Assembly: GCA_034769895.1 (NCBI GenBank)
Contig: CM068374.1
Coordinates: 354,936,302 to 355,000,301 of the forward strand
DNA: 64,000 nt
DNA from: Magicicada septendecula
Taxonomy: Eukaryota > Arthropoda > Insecta > Hemiptera > Cicadidae
Reading direction: 5' to 3'
The stretch's first letter is position 1. Every line of letters starts with the position of its first letter. The translations under genes and the position numbers were made by a program. This document shows positions 21,168 to 32,016 of the stretch, piece after piece. Under the pieces are notes generated by a model that was not told the origin of the DNA, made no database searches, and worked only from the letters and a program-made list of their open reading frames with translations.

Positions 21168-22780
21168 CAAACGATAATAGCCGCAAATTCAAACAAAATC
21201 AAATAATGTTTTGCATACAGCCTGGAATAGTTGAGTTCTCAAGACTTGTTGGTTTTGGTGAAGATCGGTTAAGGGAAAGGGGTAGTTTACCTGCAACGTT
21301 TTTTTATCAAGGGTAATTTGTTTCTATGGCAAACGATAACAGCCGCAAAATCAAACAGAATCAAATAAAGTTTTGCATACCTTTTTGAATTAAAGAAAAC
21401 TCAAGGTCTGTTGATTTTGTTGAAGATCGGTTACGGGAAAGGGGTAGTTTACCAGCAACATTTTATGTTTTAACGAGGGTAATTTTTTATATGACGAACG
21501 ATAACTGCCGTAAATTCAAACAGAATCAACTACGTTTTTGTATACCTTTTTGAATGAAATAGAACTCAAGGTCTGTTGATTTTGTTGAAGATCGGTTAAG
21601 GGAATGGGGTAGTTTACCTGCAACGTTTTATATTTTAACTAGGGTATTTTCTATGGCAAACGATAAGAGCCGCAAATTCAAACAGAATCAAATAATTTAT
21701 TGCATACAGCCCTGAACTGTAGAGTACTCAAGACGTATTGTTTTTGGTGAAGATTGGTTACGGGAAAGGAGTAGTTTACCTGCAACGTTTTTTTATCAGA
21801 GGTAACTTTTGTCTATAGCAAACGATAACAGCCGCAAATTCAAACAGAATCAAATAATTTATTGCATACAGCCCTGATCTGTAGAGTTCTCAAGACTTGT
21901 TGGTTTTGGTGAAGATCGGTTAAGGGAAAGGGGTAGTTTACCTGCAACATTTTTTTATCAAGAGTAATTTGTTTCTATGGCAAACGATAACAGCCGCAAA
22001 TTCAAACAGAATCAAATAATGTTTTGCATACCTTTTTGAATTAAAGAAAACTCAAGGTCTGTTGATTTTGTTGAAGATCGGTTACGGGAAAGGGGTAGTT
22101 TACCAGCAACATTTTATGTTTTAACGAGGGTAATTTTTTATATGACGAACGATAACTGCCGTAAATTCAAACAGAATCAACTACGTTTTTGCATACCTTT
22201 TTGAATGAAATAGAACTCAAGGTCTGTTGATTTTGTTGCAGATCGGTTAAGGGAATGGGGTAGTTTACCTGCAACGTTTTATGTTTTAACTAGGGTATTT
22301 TCTATGGCAAACGATAAGAGCCGCAAATTCAAACAGAATCAAATAATTTATTGCATACAGCCCTGAACTGTAGAGTACTCAAGACCTATTGTTTTTGGTG
22401 AAGATCGGTTACGGGAAAGGAGTAGTTTACCTGCAACGTTTTTTTATCAGAGGTAATGTTTTTCTATAGCAAACGATAACAGCCGCAAATTCAAACAGAA
22501 TCAAATAATGTTTTGCATACAGCCCGGAATAGTAGAGTTCTCAAGACTTGTTGGTTTTGGTGAAGATTGGTTAAGGGAAAGGGGTAGTTTACCTGCAACG
22601 TTTTTTTATCAAGGGTAATTTGTTTCTATGGCAAACGATAACAGCCGCAAATTCAAACAGAATCAAATAATGTTTTGCATACCTTTTTGAATTAAAGAAA
22701 ACTCAAGGTCTGTTGATTTTGTTGAAGATCGGTTGAGGGAAAGGGGTAGTTTACCAGCAACGTTTTATGTTTTAACAAGA
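21168..22780 (+). repeat. Second plus array with four-unit higher-order period
   Basis: About ten ~163-bp units. The block beginning ATCAAGGGTAATTTGTTTCT recurs near 21307, 21958 and 22609, a spacing of about 652 bp or four units, and includes the divergent unit with GCATACCTTTTTGAATTAAA. Confidence 0.85.
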
Positions 22781-23212
22781 GTAAAGTACTTCGTTTTGAT
22801 AAATAAAGTATCCTGATAAGAAGCTCATAATAATCCACTGTAGAAACATAGATGAAATATCTATAAATGAAGAGGTTAGGTGAACGGGGTGGGGATAATT
22901 TTGTATATGTGTACTACGTTATAGGCAACAAAGAAGTAGTTCTTTGTTAAAATTCCTTCCCGGGCTGTTTAGCTTTAGTCCAATGTTTTCTGAAAAACCA
23001 GACTTTTCGGCAGTGCCATCGACTGCCATCATCAGTGAAAATCGAGTGCGAAAACGTGAGGTGGTATACATTTGTGACCACAGTACTGTGGTTAAGGCTG
23101 AAGCAATAAGTGGAAAGAAGTAGTTTCTATGGAAATATTTCATTTCGAATATGATTTTAAATATAAATCTTAGAACATGGAAGTCATGTATGGTTCTCCA
23201 TACCGATATTTT
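22781..23212 (-). repeat. Fold-back end module, copy 4 (right terminus)
   Basis: Mirror of copy 1: AAGTATCCTGATAAGAAGCT ... TTAGAACATGGAAGTCATGT ... CCATACCGATATTTT. The homology to the left terminus ends at 23212. Confidence 0.85.
22919..23143 (-). CDS. Small ORF in end module copy 4
   Basis: 74 codons: MKYFHRNYFFPLIASALT, then RFSLMMAVDGTAEKSG and NSPGRNFNKELLLCCL. Counterpart of the ORFs at 9143, 10087 and 21091. No known family. Confidence 0.25.
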   Translation of the reverse strand: MKYFHRNYFFPLIASALTTVLWSQMYTTSRFRTRFSLMMAVDGTAEKSGFSENIGLKLNSPGRNFNKELLLCCL

Positions 23213-23448
23213 GATTCAGAGTAGAGCAGATCAAAAATTATATGCAGGTCAATAATAATTTTAAAGTAATAAATCAAATAGAAAAATGAAATTGTAATAA
23301 ACACTAATGAGATGAGGAATAATAATAGTATGACATGAAGAAAGGAGTTGATTATTAGACTCGGAGAAGAAAGGATTAAAACTTCCATATAACCAGATGA
23401 AATAAAAAAGGAATTCGAACTAAAATCATATTAAATTAGAAGAATAAC
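23213..23448. other. AT-rich spacer
   Basis: No gene or recognisable repeat seen. It is the left flank of element A, continuing after A at 30937. Confidence 0.5.
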
Positions 23449-24593
23449 TGTAATGGGGCAAATAAAAGGGATTTTTATTTTATCAAAAATGGGGTTTTAT
23501 TTTATAAAATTTTCACAATTCATTTCCATCTGTGTGGCCAGTCCCCGGTTGAATCTAAAATGTAGTTAGAACAAAGAAACGGTACGCTGTAGCTGGGTGA
23601 TGTAACAATTGTAAAGCAATGTGCGAGTCGACGGTTCCTGGAACTTTGCGATTGTGTGACATCTACGCCCAAACGCACTCACATCGCAGGAGCGCAGATG
23701 ACGCCAAGAAACACAAAACCAACATGGCCTGGTGGTGAATTCTTTATAACATGTGCTTCTGAGCTGGCGGAAATAAGTTAAGTCCAGCCCACAATTGTGA
23801 CGTCGACCAGTGCCCATCACATATCGTTGACGTCAAATGCACGAAAAACCCATGTGTTGAATGTGTCACCACTATGACTACAAAAGAACAGGCATTGCTT
23901 TCCGCCTTGTCGTATAATTAAAAGTGTAAGAGTCTTGGTGGACGCTCTCCCCAGTTCTCGCACCGACACATACCTGGCCAGGTAGTCAACCAACGGGGCT
24001 CATCTATAAAATTCAATATGCAGTAAAAGTGTGAGCAATTTTTCAAAAAATGTGGAAGTAATAACAGTTTTCTTTTAAAGGGTAGTAGTGAGACCCGTGT
24101 CATAGTAAGAATGAATTAATAACTTATTTCGGATACATACAGTGAACTAATAAGTGCGGAACCACGAGGTCGGCGAGGGTGTTACATAAAGTAATTCAAT
24201 ATGTAAATTAAATAAAAGGGGTTTGGTTTTTGTAGTAGTGTGAATGTGTGTATGTTAGCAGACTGGGCTGTCTGGTATAAATAAGGTAAGATGTTTAGTG
24301 TAATTATAAATGTAACTTAACCAGGTCGCAAATTTCAGAAAAAATGTGATGCATATATTTTTTATTTTACTTTTGGAAAATTAATTGTTGGAGAATTGGC
24401 AAGAAAGAACTATATATATTAAAAAATTTTATTCTCTTCACAAAATGCGAGTTGCGTCAATTCTTGAAATAACCTAAATCATGCTTGCATTCTAACTTTC
24501 GTGTGACGAGATCCTGGGTTAAGAGAAGATTTTTGGAGGTAAGTGGAAAATAATTTTATGTATTTGTATTTGCAATGTAATTATATTATCACA
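23449..24593 (+). repeat. 5' LTR of element A (1145 bp)
   Basis: TGTAATGGGGCA ... TTATCACA. It matches 29792-30936 over its full length with about five substitutions that I could find by eye (for example near 23454, 24228 and 24584). A GTAAGT donor-like site sits at 24539. Short ORFs inside are identical in both LTRs and are not genes. Confidence 0.93.
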
Positions 24594-24614
24594 ATTGGCG
24601 CTTCCGAAAGGGAC
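24594..24614 (+). promoter_or_regulatory. Primer-binding site of A
   Basis: ATTGGCGCTTCCGAAAGGGA follows the LTR end. It begins TGGCGC like tRNA-Lys-primed elements but diverges after that. Confidence 0.5.
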
Positions 24615-24798
24615 AGTTTTTGTAAATTAAAATTTAAATAGAAAAACCACACCTACAACAGATGCAAGCGTGATTTGAGGTTAAAGTAGTGAAGTAGAAG
24701 TACATAATTTACGCATTGTATATGTAAGATTGAAATTGTGTTATGAGGAATTAAATTAATTTGAGTAAAGTAACAAGTTTTATAAAATATAATAAATA

Positions 24799-26040
24799 AT
24801 GGATAATAATGAGAGTATTAATAACGAAGTCAGCTTCTCTGACAGTCAGACAGAAAGTCAAACAAATACCGACTCAGGTATTCAGACAGAGTCACTATCA
24901 GTAGGTGACTGTAATGTAGAAGAATCTGTAATTAGTGCGCCGGGAGCGAATTCCACTCCCGTAACGAGTAAAACAAAAGATAAAGAGATGTCCATGAATG
25001 ACTTATTTAACCTTCTAAGTAAACGATTTGATAGTAATGATGAAAAATTCAATGAACAGAATAGTAAATTTGATGGTATAAATAGTCGTTTGGACAATAA
25101 CGATATAAAATTTAATGAAATTAAAAGTGAGTTTAACTGTAAATTTGACGCTAAATTTGATGTACTTAAATCTGACATTAATGAGGTAAAAATGAAATGC
25201 GAAAGTAGTTGTAACAAATTGAAACGAGATATTGAGAAAATAGTAGAGTCAGTAGGAGAACAGATTAAAAGTAAGAGTAATAATGATAACAAAAAATTAA
25301 CAAGTGATCACAATAATGTCGAAAATGATAATATAATTAAAAATGTGATATTAGAGAATAAGGTAACAAAGGATAACAATAGTATTGAGAATGGTAATGT
25401 AATTAAGAATGTAATATCAGAGAGTGAGACATTGAAAATAGATAGTGAGATAGTTAGTGAGAGTGAGAGAGTAATAGGTTGTAACGGAGTAGTAATTGAT
25501 GTTGTTGAATTAGAGAAAGAATGGCGAGAGAGGTTAGATGAGTATGTAGGGCAGAGGGTAAATTGTCCCCATATTTATGATGAACCAAGGTGTTCACAAA
25601 GGTTATTGTTGAAGGGCGAGAGACCCTTATTAGTGGAAGATTTGAGTTGTTTCCCCTTTTTGTATAAGTTAATACCCTCTGTGTGGAATGATGTTGAAAG
25701 TGTGAGATGGTGTTATGATGAGAGAGATTTAGATAGAGAATTGTGTGTTGATAGAGAGATAGAATTATATAAGTTAAAGAGAAATTATAATGAATTGAGA
25801 GAAAGGTTAGAAGGGGTGAAGATAAAAAATGATAAAATAACTGACTTGATGTTGAGTAAAAATACTTACGGAGACTGGACAAAAATAAATAATAGTGACA
25901 GGTTTGATGACATAATAAAAGGGATAATGAATGACATAGAAGTAAGGGTTTATTATAATAATAATAATAATAAATTTTATGTAAATAAAAATGATTTATG
26001 CTATAAATATGTTAGGTATATACACGATGATGGGGGTTGA
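24799..26040 (+). CDS. Gag-like protein of element A, capsid-less, DDGG C-terminus
   Basis: 413 codons from ATGGATAATAATG. Residues 10-60 are acidic and Ser/Thr-rich with VSFSDSQTESQ and NSTPVTS, matching the E Gag start. Residues 65-165 are a coiled coil built from KFDxxNxKF-like repeats. Residues about 228-335 form a conserved block shared with C and partly with B (VVELEKEWRERLDEYVGQR, PSVWNDVESVRWCYDERDL, RELCVDREIELY). It ends GDWTKINN ... YIHDDGG. No capsid fold, zinc knuckle or protease is recognisable. By analogy it may co-assemble with Gag of an autonomous partner through the coiled coil; the conserved block has no function I can name. The frame is intact in a young copy. Confidence 0.8.
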   Translation: MDNNESINNEVSFSDSQTESQTNTDSGIQTESLSVGDCNVEESVISAPGANSTPVTSKTKDKEMSMNDLFNLLSKRFDSNDEKFNEQNSKFDGINSRLDNNDIKFNEIKSEFNCKFDAKFDVLKSDINEVKMKCESSCNKLKRDIEKIVESVGEQIKSKSNNDNKKLTSDHNNVENDNIIKNVILENKVTKDNNSIENGNVIKNVISESETLKIDSEIVSESERVIGCNGVVIDVVELEKEWRERLDEYVGQRVNCPHIYDEPRCSQRLLLKGERPLLVEDLSCFPFLYKLIPSVWNDVESVRWCYDERDLDRELCVDREIELYKLKRNYNELRERLEGVKIKNDKITDLMLSKNTYGDWTKINNSDRFDDIIKGIMNDIEVRVYYNNNNNKFYVNKNDLCYKYVRYIHDDGG

Positions 26041-29000
26041 ATTAAGAGATTAGGGAAGGAACAGTTTAAATGTGTTAATATCGTTCTGACCTGGCTGATT
26101 TTGGAAATGAAGTGTGATAAATTGAGTAATTAATGACGAAGAATTTGTAAATAATTGATAGTGAAATTAATTGCGTGTATTATAACAAGTATATAATGTA
26201 AACAATGTGTGTATGTAGTAGAAATTGTTGTGGTAATAATAATAATACTTTTGCAGTCTAAGTAAATAACAAAAAATAATTTTGAAGAGGATAATGAATG
26301 AATTGTAATTATTGTAATTGGTGAGAGTAATTAAAATGTTGTGTGTTCAATAATTAATTTAATTAAAATGATTTGGAATGTTTAAATAATTTTGATTGAT
26401 TTAAATGTTGTGTAATTGAATTTTTCTAATAAGTTTAAACTATTTTATGAGATTTGAATTTGATAATGATTAATTAATAAATAAATGTTAAATTGTTTGG
26501 TATGAAATAACACTGTTGTTAAATGTTTCAGAGGTTACGTGGAGATATTGGTGTGTGTGGTGTGTATATTTTGTGTTTATGTCAGTAGGGGAATAATGTA
26601 CTGTAAGTATAAAATTTATAATACCAATTAGGTAGAGTAAAATGTTTACAGGTATGAAAAAATTTTAAATTCAATAATTAAAATAATTTGAGATGATTGT
26701 ACTAAATAGAAACTATAGTTAAAAAATAATAATAACTGAAAGGTGATATAAAATAAATGTTAATAGTAAATTTGAAATGTTGAGGAATTCCAGACAGGGA
26801 TAAATAATGAAATGATGATATATAAACGAGTTAATGAAAAATTTCAAGTAATAATGTTTATAAGTTTCTATACAAATTATTTAAAAGAGAGTTGTTTGTT
26901 TAATGTATGCTAACGATCAATGTAAATGTCTATTTGTTTATTATGTTATGTAATGTATTATACAAGATGTGTGGGTAATTTTGGGGGGTAGAGTGGTGTT
27001 TATAGAAGTGATATAATAATGGAATGTAGGGACTGCTATTGTAGAAAGATTTAGTCTAGTTATTAGTGTGCTATCGCTGTGGTGGCATGTGCCACAGTAG
27101 ATAGCGGAAAGTGTTGGGGGTAATAGAGAGTGTTACCTCCATCGGAGGCCAAAATGGCGTAAAATGCAACGGCACACCCCTTTTTACAATTTTATATTGT
27201 ATACTGATAAACTGCCGTGCCGTGGAGATGAATGATAATGTAACATGGCTGAAAGTAGAGTTGATTTCCCCGACTTTTCGGGCGATTACTGCCTTACCAG
27301 CACTAATCGTGGTTTTGGCTAGCGGTCAGCTATGGCCATAAATTAAGAACCTTGACCATAGCTGGCTTGAAATTGGTTTATATTAGAAATTGATGGGGGG
27401 TGACATTAGGGGAAATCCCGGGAACTATGGAACAGCGGCTGCCACTCTGTTCGAGGAGCAGCAAGGCCAGGTGGTAGACCCGCATTAAGGGTGTGTATTT
27501 ATGTAACAAAAGATATGTTGATGTCTAAATCTTTCAAATGTAACGCGGAAGCAAGGACACGGAGATGTCAAATTCCTCCAACTATGCCGTCCTTGTGGAA
27601 GCACATGGGCGCCACAGTCCAACAGAAAAAACAATAGTGTGTGTGGCTGGGGGGTTGCTCAGGGGAGCAACGAATTAAAAATTTGTAACCTAAAGATGAT
27701 AACTCGCTCTTCCACTAATTAAATGCTTGTACTATGATTTGATAAATAGGTGTTCGAATGTTTATTATACTGTGTTTATTCTATCTTATAAATGTATTAT
27801 TTTATTATGTTAGAGATAAGGATTGATGAAATGTGTGATTTGTAGAATTTTGAAATATGTTTGTAGTAAGGTCATTCACCTTGCTAAGAAAATCAGTTGA
27901 TCAGCTGTACAATATCACTTATGAACGATTTGCAATTTTTTCAGGTTAGTTAAATCTTTGAATATGAGGAAAATGGAATGTAATTAATGTTTGAATAGTG
28001 ATTTTAATGTGTTAAAGAGTTTATTTTAAATGATGAAAATAATTTGATATAGTTGAGAATTTTAAATGATTTGTAAAAGATAGTAAAAGGTAGATTTTGG
28101 ATGATTAATATTTTGTTGTTAAGTCCATGTTAAGTTTAAAGGGGTAATAGAGAGAATAATACTGTTATGAATAAATGTAATGTAGAATTTGAGAAGTATT
28201 GATAGTGACACAGTAGCTATGAGGATAATATGTAGAGTATTGATTGATATTTTGATGTAATAAGTAATTGGAGATATTTTGTTGTAGTTGAAGTGAGGTA
28301 ATGAGAATGGTAATTAGTTGATGGGAATTTTGTAAGAGGGGGTAGTGTGGTACGAGTCCGCAACAAAAGGGTTGGGACGGGAAGGGACCGTTTAGCGCCA
28401 GAAAGGGTTGCCTTAGGTAGAATCCGGGAACCAACATAAGGGAATGAGCTTTGGGGGGGGGGGGAACACACATCCTGAGTACAAAGGGGTAGAGAGTATT
28501 TTTTTTTATAAGGGTAGAGTGATGCGAATGGAGTTGAGTAGTAAGTTGGGTTTAGAGGTTGTTTGATAGATGTTTTTGATAGAGATGGGTGTCATGTTAG
28601 TTAAAGCTGTTAGTGGTATTAGAGTCAGAGAGGTAAAGATTATAAGTGTATACATATCAAGTTGTAAATTCAGTTATTATGAATAATTAAGTCACCCAAA
28701 ATAATGGAGAATGAGAATAGTAAAGAAAGAGAGTCATAGTAAAAATATAGAATTTTAACTGAAACAAGTGACAATTTTAATAGAAGTTGAGAGTAAAGTA
28801 AAGTTGTAAAATGTGTAATTTTGAGTAATTTAAATGTCAATTTTGTTGGTAATTATAACAATACTATGTTAATTTTAAATGTCATATTTTATTATGTTTT
28901 TGTGTTTAAAGATAGAATTTTAAAGATGTTTAATATATTTTCTGATGTAGCCTCTGTATAACCGATGTAGGTCAAGGTTGTGGACTTGACCCAGTTTGAT

Positions 29001-29740
29001 CAGCTGATGGGTGATGTAAATTAGACCAGTTTTGGCAATGAAGTGATGCCAATTTTGTTTCCTGATTGATTTAAATAATTTTAAAATTTTAATATTGGGG
29101 AAAAAAAATTATTCTCTGTGCCTGCCATCTAATTAATGTTTTGAATTTTGATTATGCTATTGTTTGTGTGTATCAATAGTGTTATTGACTTATATTGTTT
29201 AGGATATATGTATAATCAAATGTTAGGATAAGGAAGTTCATGTTTGAATTAAATGTTCAATTTATTTGTTTTTCTAATTATCAATAATAACGAAGAGAAT
29301 TAATCAATTCAGATAAAAGACTTTATTTTTTGATTTTGAAGAAAGTAAATAGGAGATAGAGCTGTTTGATTTTAACTTAAATAAATTTTTGAATGCAAAC
29401 ATGAAAGTTGTGCTAGGATGTAGTTATAAGTGTGTGTACCAGCCCAGTAACTGCTAAAGGCAGCCCAGTGCGCATGGTAAGGGGGAGCATATCGGTTGAG
29501 GATCTGGCGTGGTATAAGACCAGGGATTTGGATTTTGGGGTGGCATGATAGAAGGTGAGGTGCGCTGTGGTGCATGTCTGTTCGATTTTATGGTGTTGGG
29601 ATCTCGTATAGAGAAGTCCAGTGATCTCGTTCAGATGCGGCCATAGTCACCGAGCCAGGGGGGTTGTTTACCCATAAGGTATAAGAACTAATGGGGGTTG
29701 TTGGCACCATATCCTCACCGGTCCTCTTAGGGGTTTTAGC
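26041..29740 (+). other. Long non-coding internal region of A
   Basis: 3.7 kb with no credible ORF. The first ~180 bp resembles the same position in C. Further conserved blocks: 27283-27325 (also in Z), a CAAGGAC...GTCCTTG hairpin at 27552-27596 (also in C), and the ATGGTGTTGGGATCTCG box near 29589. A separate strong hairpin, GCTATC-CTGTGG...CCACAG-GATAGC, lies near 27069-27104. A G12 run is at 28453-28464. Confidence 0.6.
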
Positions 29741-29791
29741 AATGAGATTTCTTCTGTTTCGACAGAAGACCTCTCATTGGGGGGGGGGTAT
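29741..29791 (+). promoter_or_regulatory. Pre-LTR hairpin and polypurine tract of A
   Basis: Arms 29741-29757 and 29762-29778 around loop TTCG pair at 15 of 17 positions. A run of ten or more G then TAT leads to the LTR at 29792. Compared with Z, the upper stem differs at three positions and all three are compensated on the other arm. Confidence 0.75.
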
Positions 29792-30936
29792 TGTAACGGG
29801 GCAAATAAAAGGGATTTTTATTTTATCAAAAATGGGGTTTTATTTTATAAAATTTTCACAATTCATTTCCATCTGTGTGGCCAGTCCCCGGTTGAATCTA
29901 AAATGTAGTTAGAACAAAGAAACGGTACGCTGTAGCTGGGTGATGTAACAATTGTAAAGCAATGTGCGAGTCGACGGTTCCTGGAACTTTGCGATTGTGT
30001 GACATCTACGCCCAAACGCACTCACATCGCAGGAGCGCAGATGACGCCAAGAAACACAAAACCAACATGGCCTGGTGGTGAATTCTTTATAACATGTGCT
30101 TCTGAGCTGGCGGAAATAAGTTAAGTCCAGCCCACAATTGTGACGTCGACCAGTGCCCATCACATATCGTTGACGTCAAATGCACGAAAAACCCATGTGT
30201 TGAATGTGTCACCACTATGACTACAAAAGAACAGGCATTGCTTTCCGCCTTGTCGTATAATTAAAAGTGTAAGAGTCTTGGTGGACGCTCTCCCCAGTTC
30301 TCGCACCGACACATACCTGGCCAGGTAGTCAACCAACGGGGCTCATCTATAAAATTCAATATGCAGTAAAAGTGTGAGCAATTTTTCAAAAAATGTGGAA
30401 GTAATAACAGTTTTCTTTTAAAGGGTAGTAGTGAGACCCGTGTCATAGTAAGAATGAATTAATAACTTATTTCGGATACATACAGTGAACTAATAAGTGC
30501 GGAACCACGAGGTCGGCGAGGGTGTTACATAAAGTAATTCAATATGTAAATTAAATAAAAGGGGTTTGGTTTTTGTAGCAGTGTGAATGTGTGTATGTTA
30601 GCAGACTGGGCTGTCTGGTATAAATAAGGTAAGATGTTTAGTGTAATTATAAATGTAACTTAACCAGGTCGCAAATTTCAGAAAAAATGTGATGCATATA
30701 TTTTTTATTTTACTTTTGGAAAATTAATTGTTGGAGAATTGGCAAGAAAGAACTATATATATTAAAAAATTGTATTCTCTTCACAAAATGCGAGTTGCGT
30801 CAATTCTTGAAATAACCTAAATCATGCTTGCATTCTAACGTTCGTGTGACGAGATCCTGGGTTAAGAGAAGATTTTTGGAGGTAAGTGGAAAATAATTTT
30901 ATGTATTTGTATTTGCAATGTAATTAGATTATCACA
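29792..30936 (+). repeat. 3' LTR of element A (1145 bp)
   Basis: TGTAACGGGGCA ... TTATCACA, the same length as the 5' LTR and about 99.5% identical by eye, implying a recent insertion. Confidence 0.93.
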
Positions 30937-32016
30937 TAATTTCAAAAACAGTGACTTATGTGTTGAACCTAATACTTGAAGGAAGATGATAAGTATAACA
31001 TCAAACTATAAAAACTAATCAGTCTAATAAACTATAATACACTGGTACACAATTTCAATCACATATAAACTATATTTCACTATTCACTAGATAAGAACTG
31101 GTAATAAATAAATTAATATCACTATTTAATTATTAATCCATGGTGATAGACTTATTGGAAGTGCAATAATTTGAAGAACACACTTAACCTACAAGCACTG
31201 ACTGTTGTAAACCAAATAATTATAACCTTATATTTAAGTTGTTCATAACTTATATAATATTTAATTGCTATTTATGTGAAGCTTTATACTTCTTAAAGGG
31301 TGTTTTTTGTTAACTTTCTGTAATCCAAAGGACCTAACAAACTAAGTTTAATAAGCAAAAATTGTTTAATATCAACTCTGATAGTCTTGTTGCCAACCGC
31401 TGAGTATTTAAACATCATAGCTGGAGCAAATATGTTATTATAAAATTACCTGATTATTTTAAAGAAAGAACTATACAATAAAAAACCAATAAAACTAATA
31501 TTGAAGATTTTTAATTGTATGGTTAACTTATTTCTATGTTAATAATATCTTATTTCTTCATACAGCAAAAAAGTAAAAAAATTTTATCAAAAAAGGAAGT
31601 TGGTGACAATTGTTTTAGGAACGAAATTCGAATTGAGTTATTAAAAAGATAAGTCGACCAAATCTAATAAAGAGAAGGTGAATAATTAAACAGAAAGTGA
31701 GTAATTTTAATTGTTTTAATCACAAAACAATTTGGCGCCTAAATCGGGAACAAAAAATAAGATAAAAAATAAGTTGAACCATTAGAAGTATAGAAGAAAC
31801 AATTTGGGAGTGGGATTTAGATAACAGATTGATAAAATACAAGTGACGAAGAGACACGATGGGTTATTATACATACATATATATATATATTTATATACTT
31901 TATGTTCATATGTATATATACGAATCAGTGATTCACGAATACAAAATACAATTTTACAAATTACAGTCTATTCTCATTAATTTACAATATTATTATATAT
32001 ATATTTCTGGCCATTG
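30937..32016. other. MED1 downstream region with an old LTR edge
   Basis: AT-rich with no ORF. At 31731-31751, ATTTGGCGCCTAAATCGGGA follows ATCACAAAACA. This looks like an LTR end plus primer-binding site of another element whose remaining parts I could not trace. The MED1 3' UTR must lie in 31750-32016 and leftward. A TATAAA poly(A)-signal variant on the minus strand near 31890 is possible but weak. Confidence 0.4.

Larger units (their letters stand above)
23449..30936 (+). mobile_element. Element A: complete non-autonomous LTR retrotransposon, 7488 bp
   Basis: Two 1145-bp LTRs flank a 5.2-kb internal region with a primer-binding site, one Gag-like ORF and 3.7 kb of non-coding sequence ending in a hairpin and polypurine tract. 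No protease, RT, RNase H or integrase is present on either strand. The structure is complete, so A is non-autonomous rather than truncated. Flanks read TAAC on the left and TAAT on the right, a possible 4-bp target duplication with one change. Confidence 0.9.

Noticed and set aside
16656..22780. Regularly spaced repeats resembling a CRISPR array or a repeated small gene (MxNDNSRKFKQNQ ORFs)
   Set aside because: The ~160-bp unit repeats as a whole without unique spacers, and the ORFs simply read the repeat, ending at unit-specific stops. It is a eukaryotic tandem repeat.
23566..24103. ORFs repeated at 29909-30446
   Set aside because: They lie in the two LTRs of element A and are identical because the LTRs are; no gene features.
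26041..29740. A decayed pol in element A
   Set aside because: I looked for DTG, YVDD, DAS, HHCC and DDE motifs in all frames and saw none. The region instead shares non-coding blocks with Z and C.
24588..30940. A perfect 4-bp target duplication around element A
   Set aside because: Flanks are TAAC and TAAT; one mismatch, so I list it only as possible.
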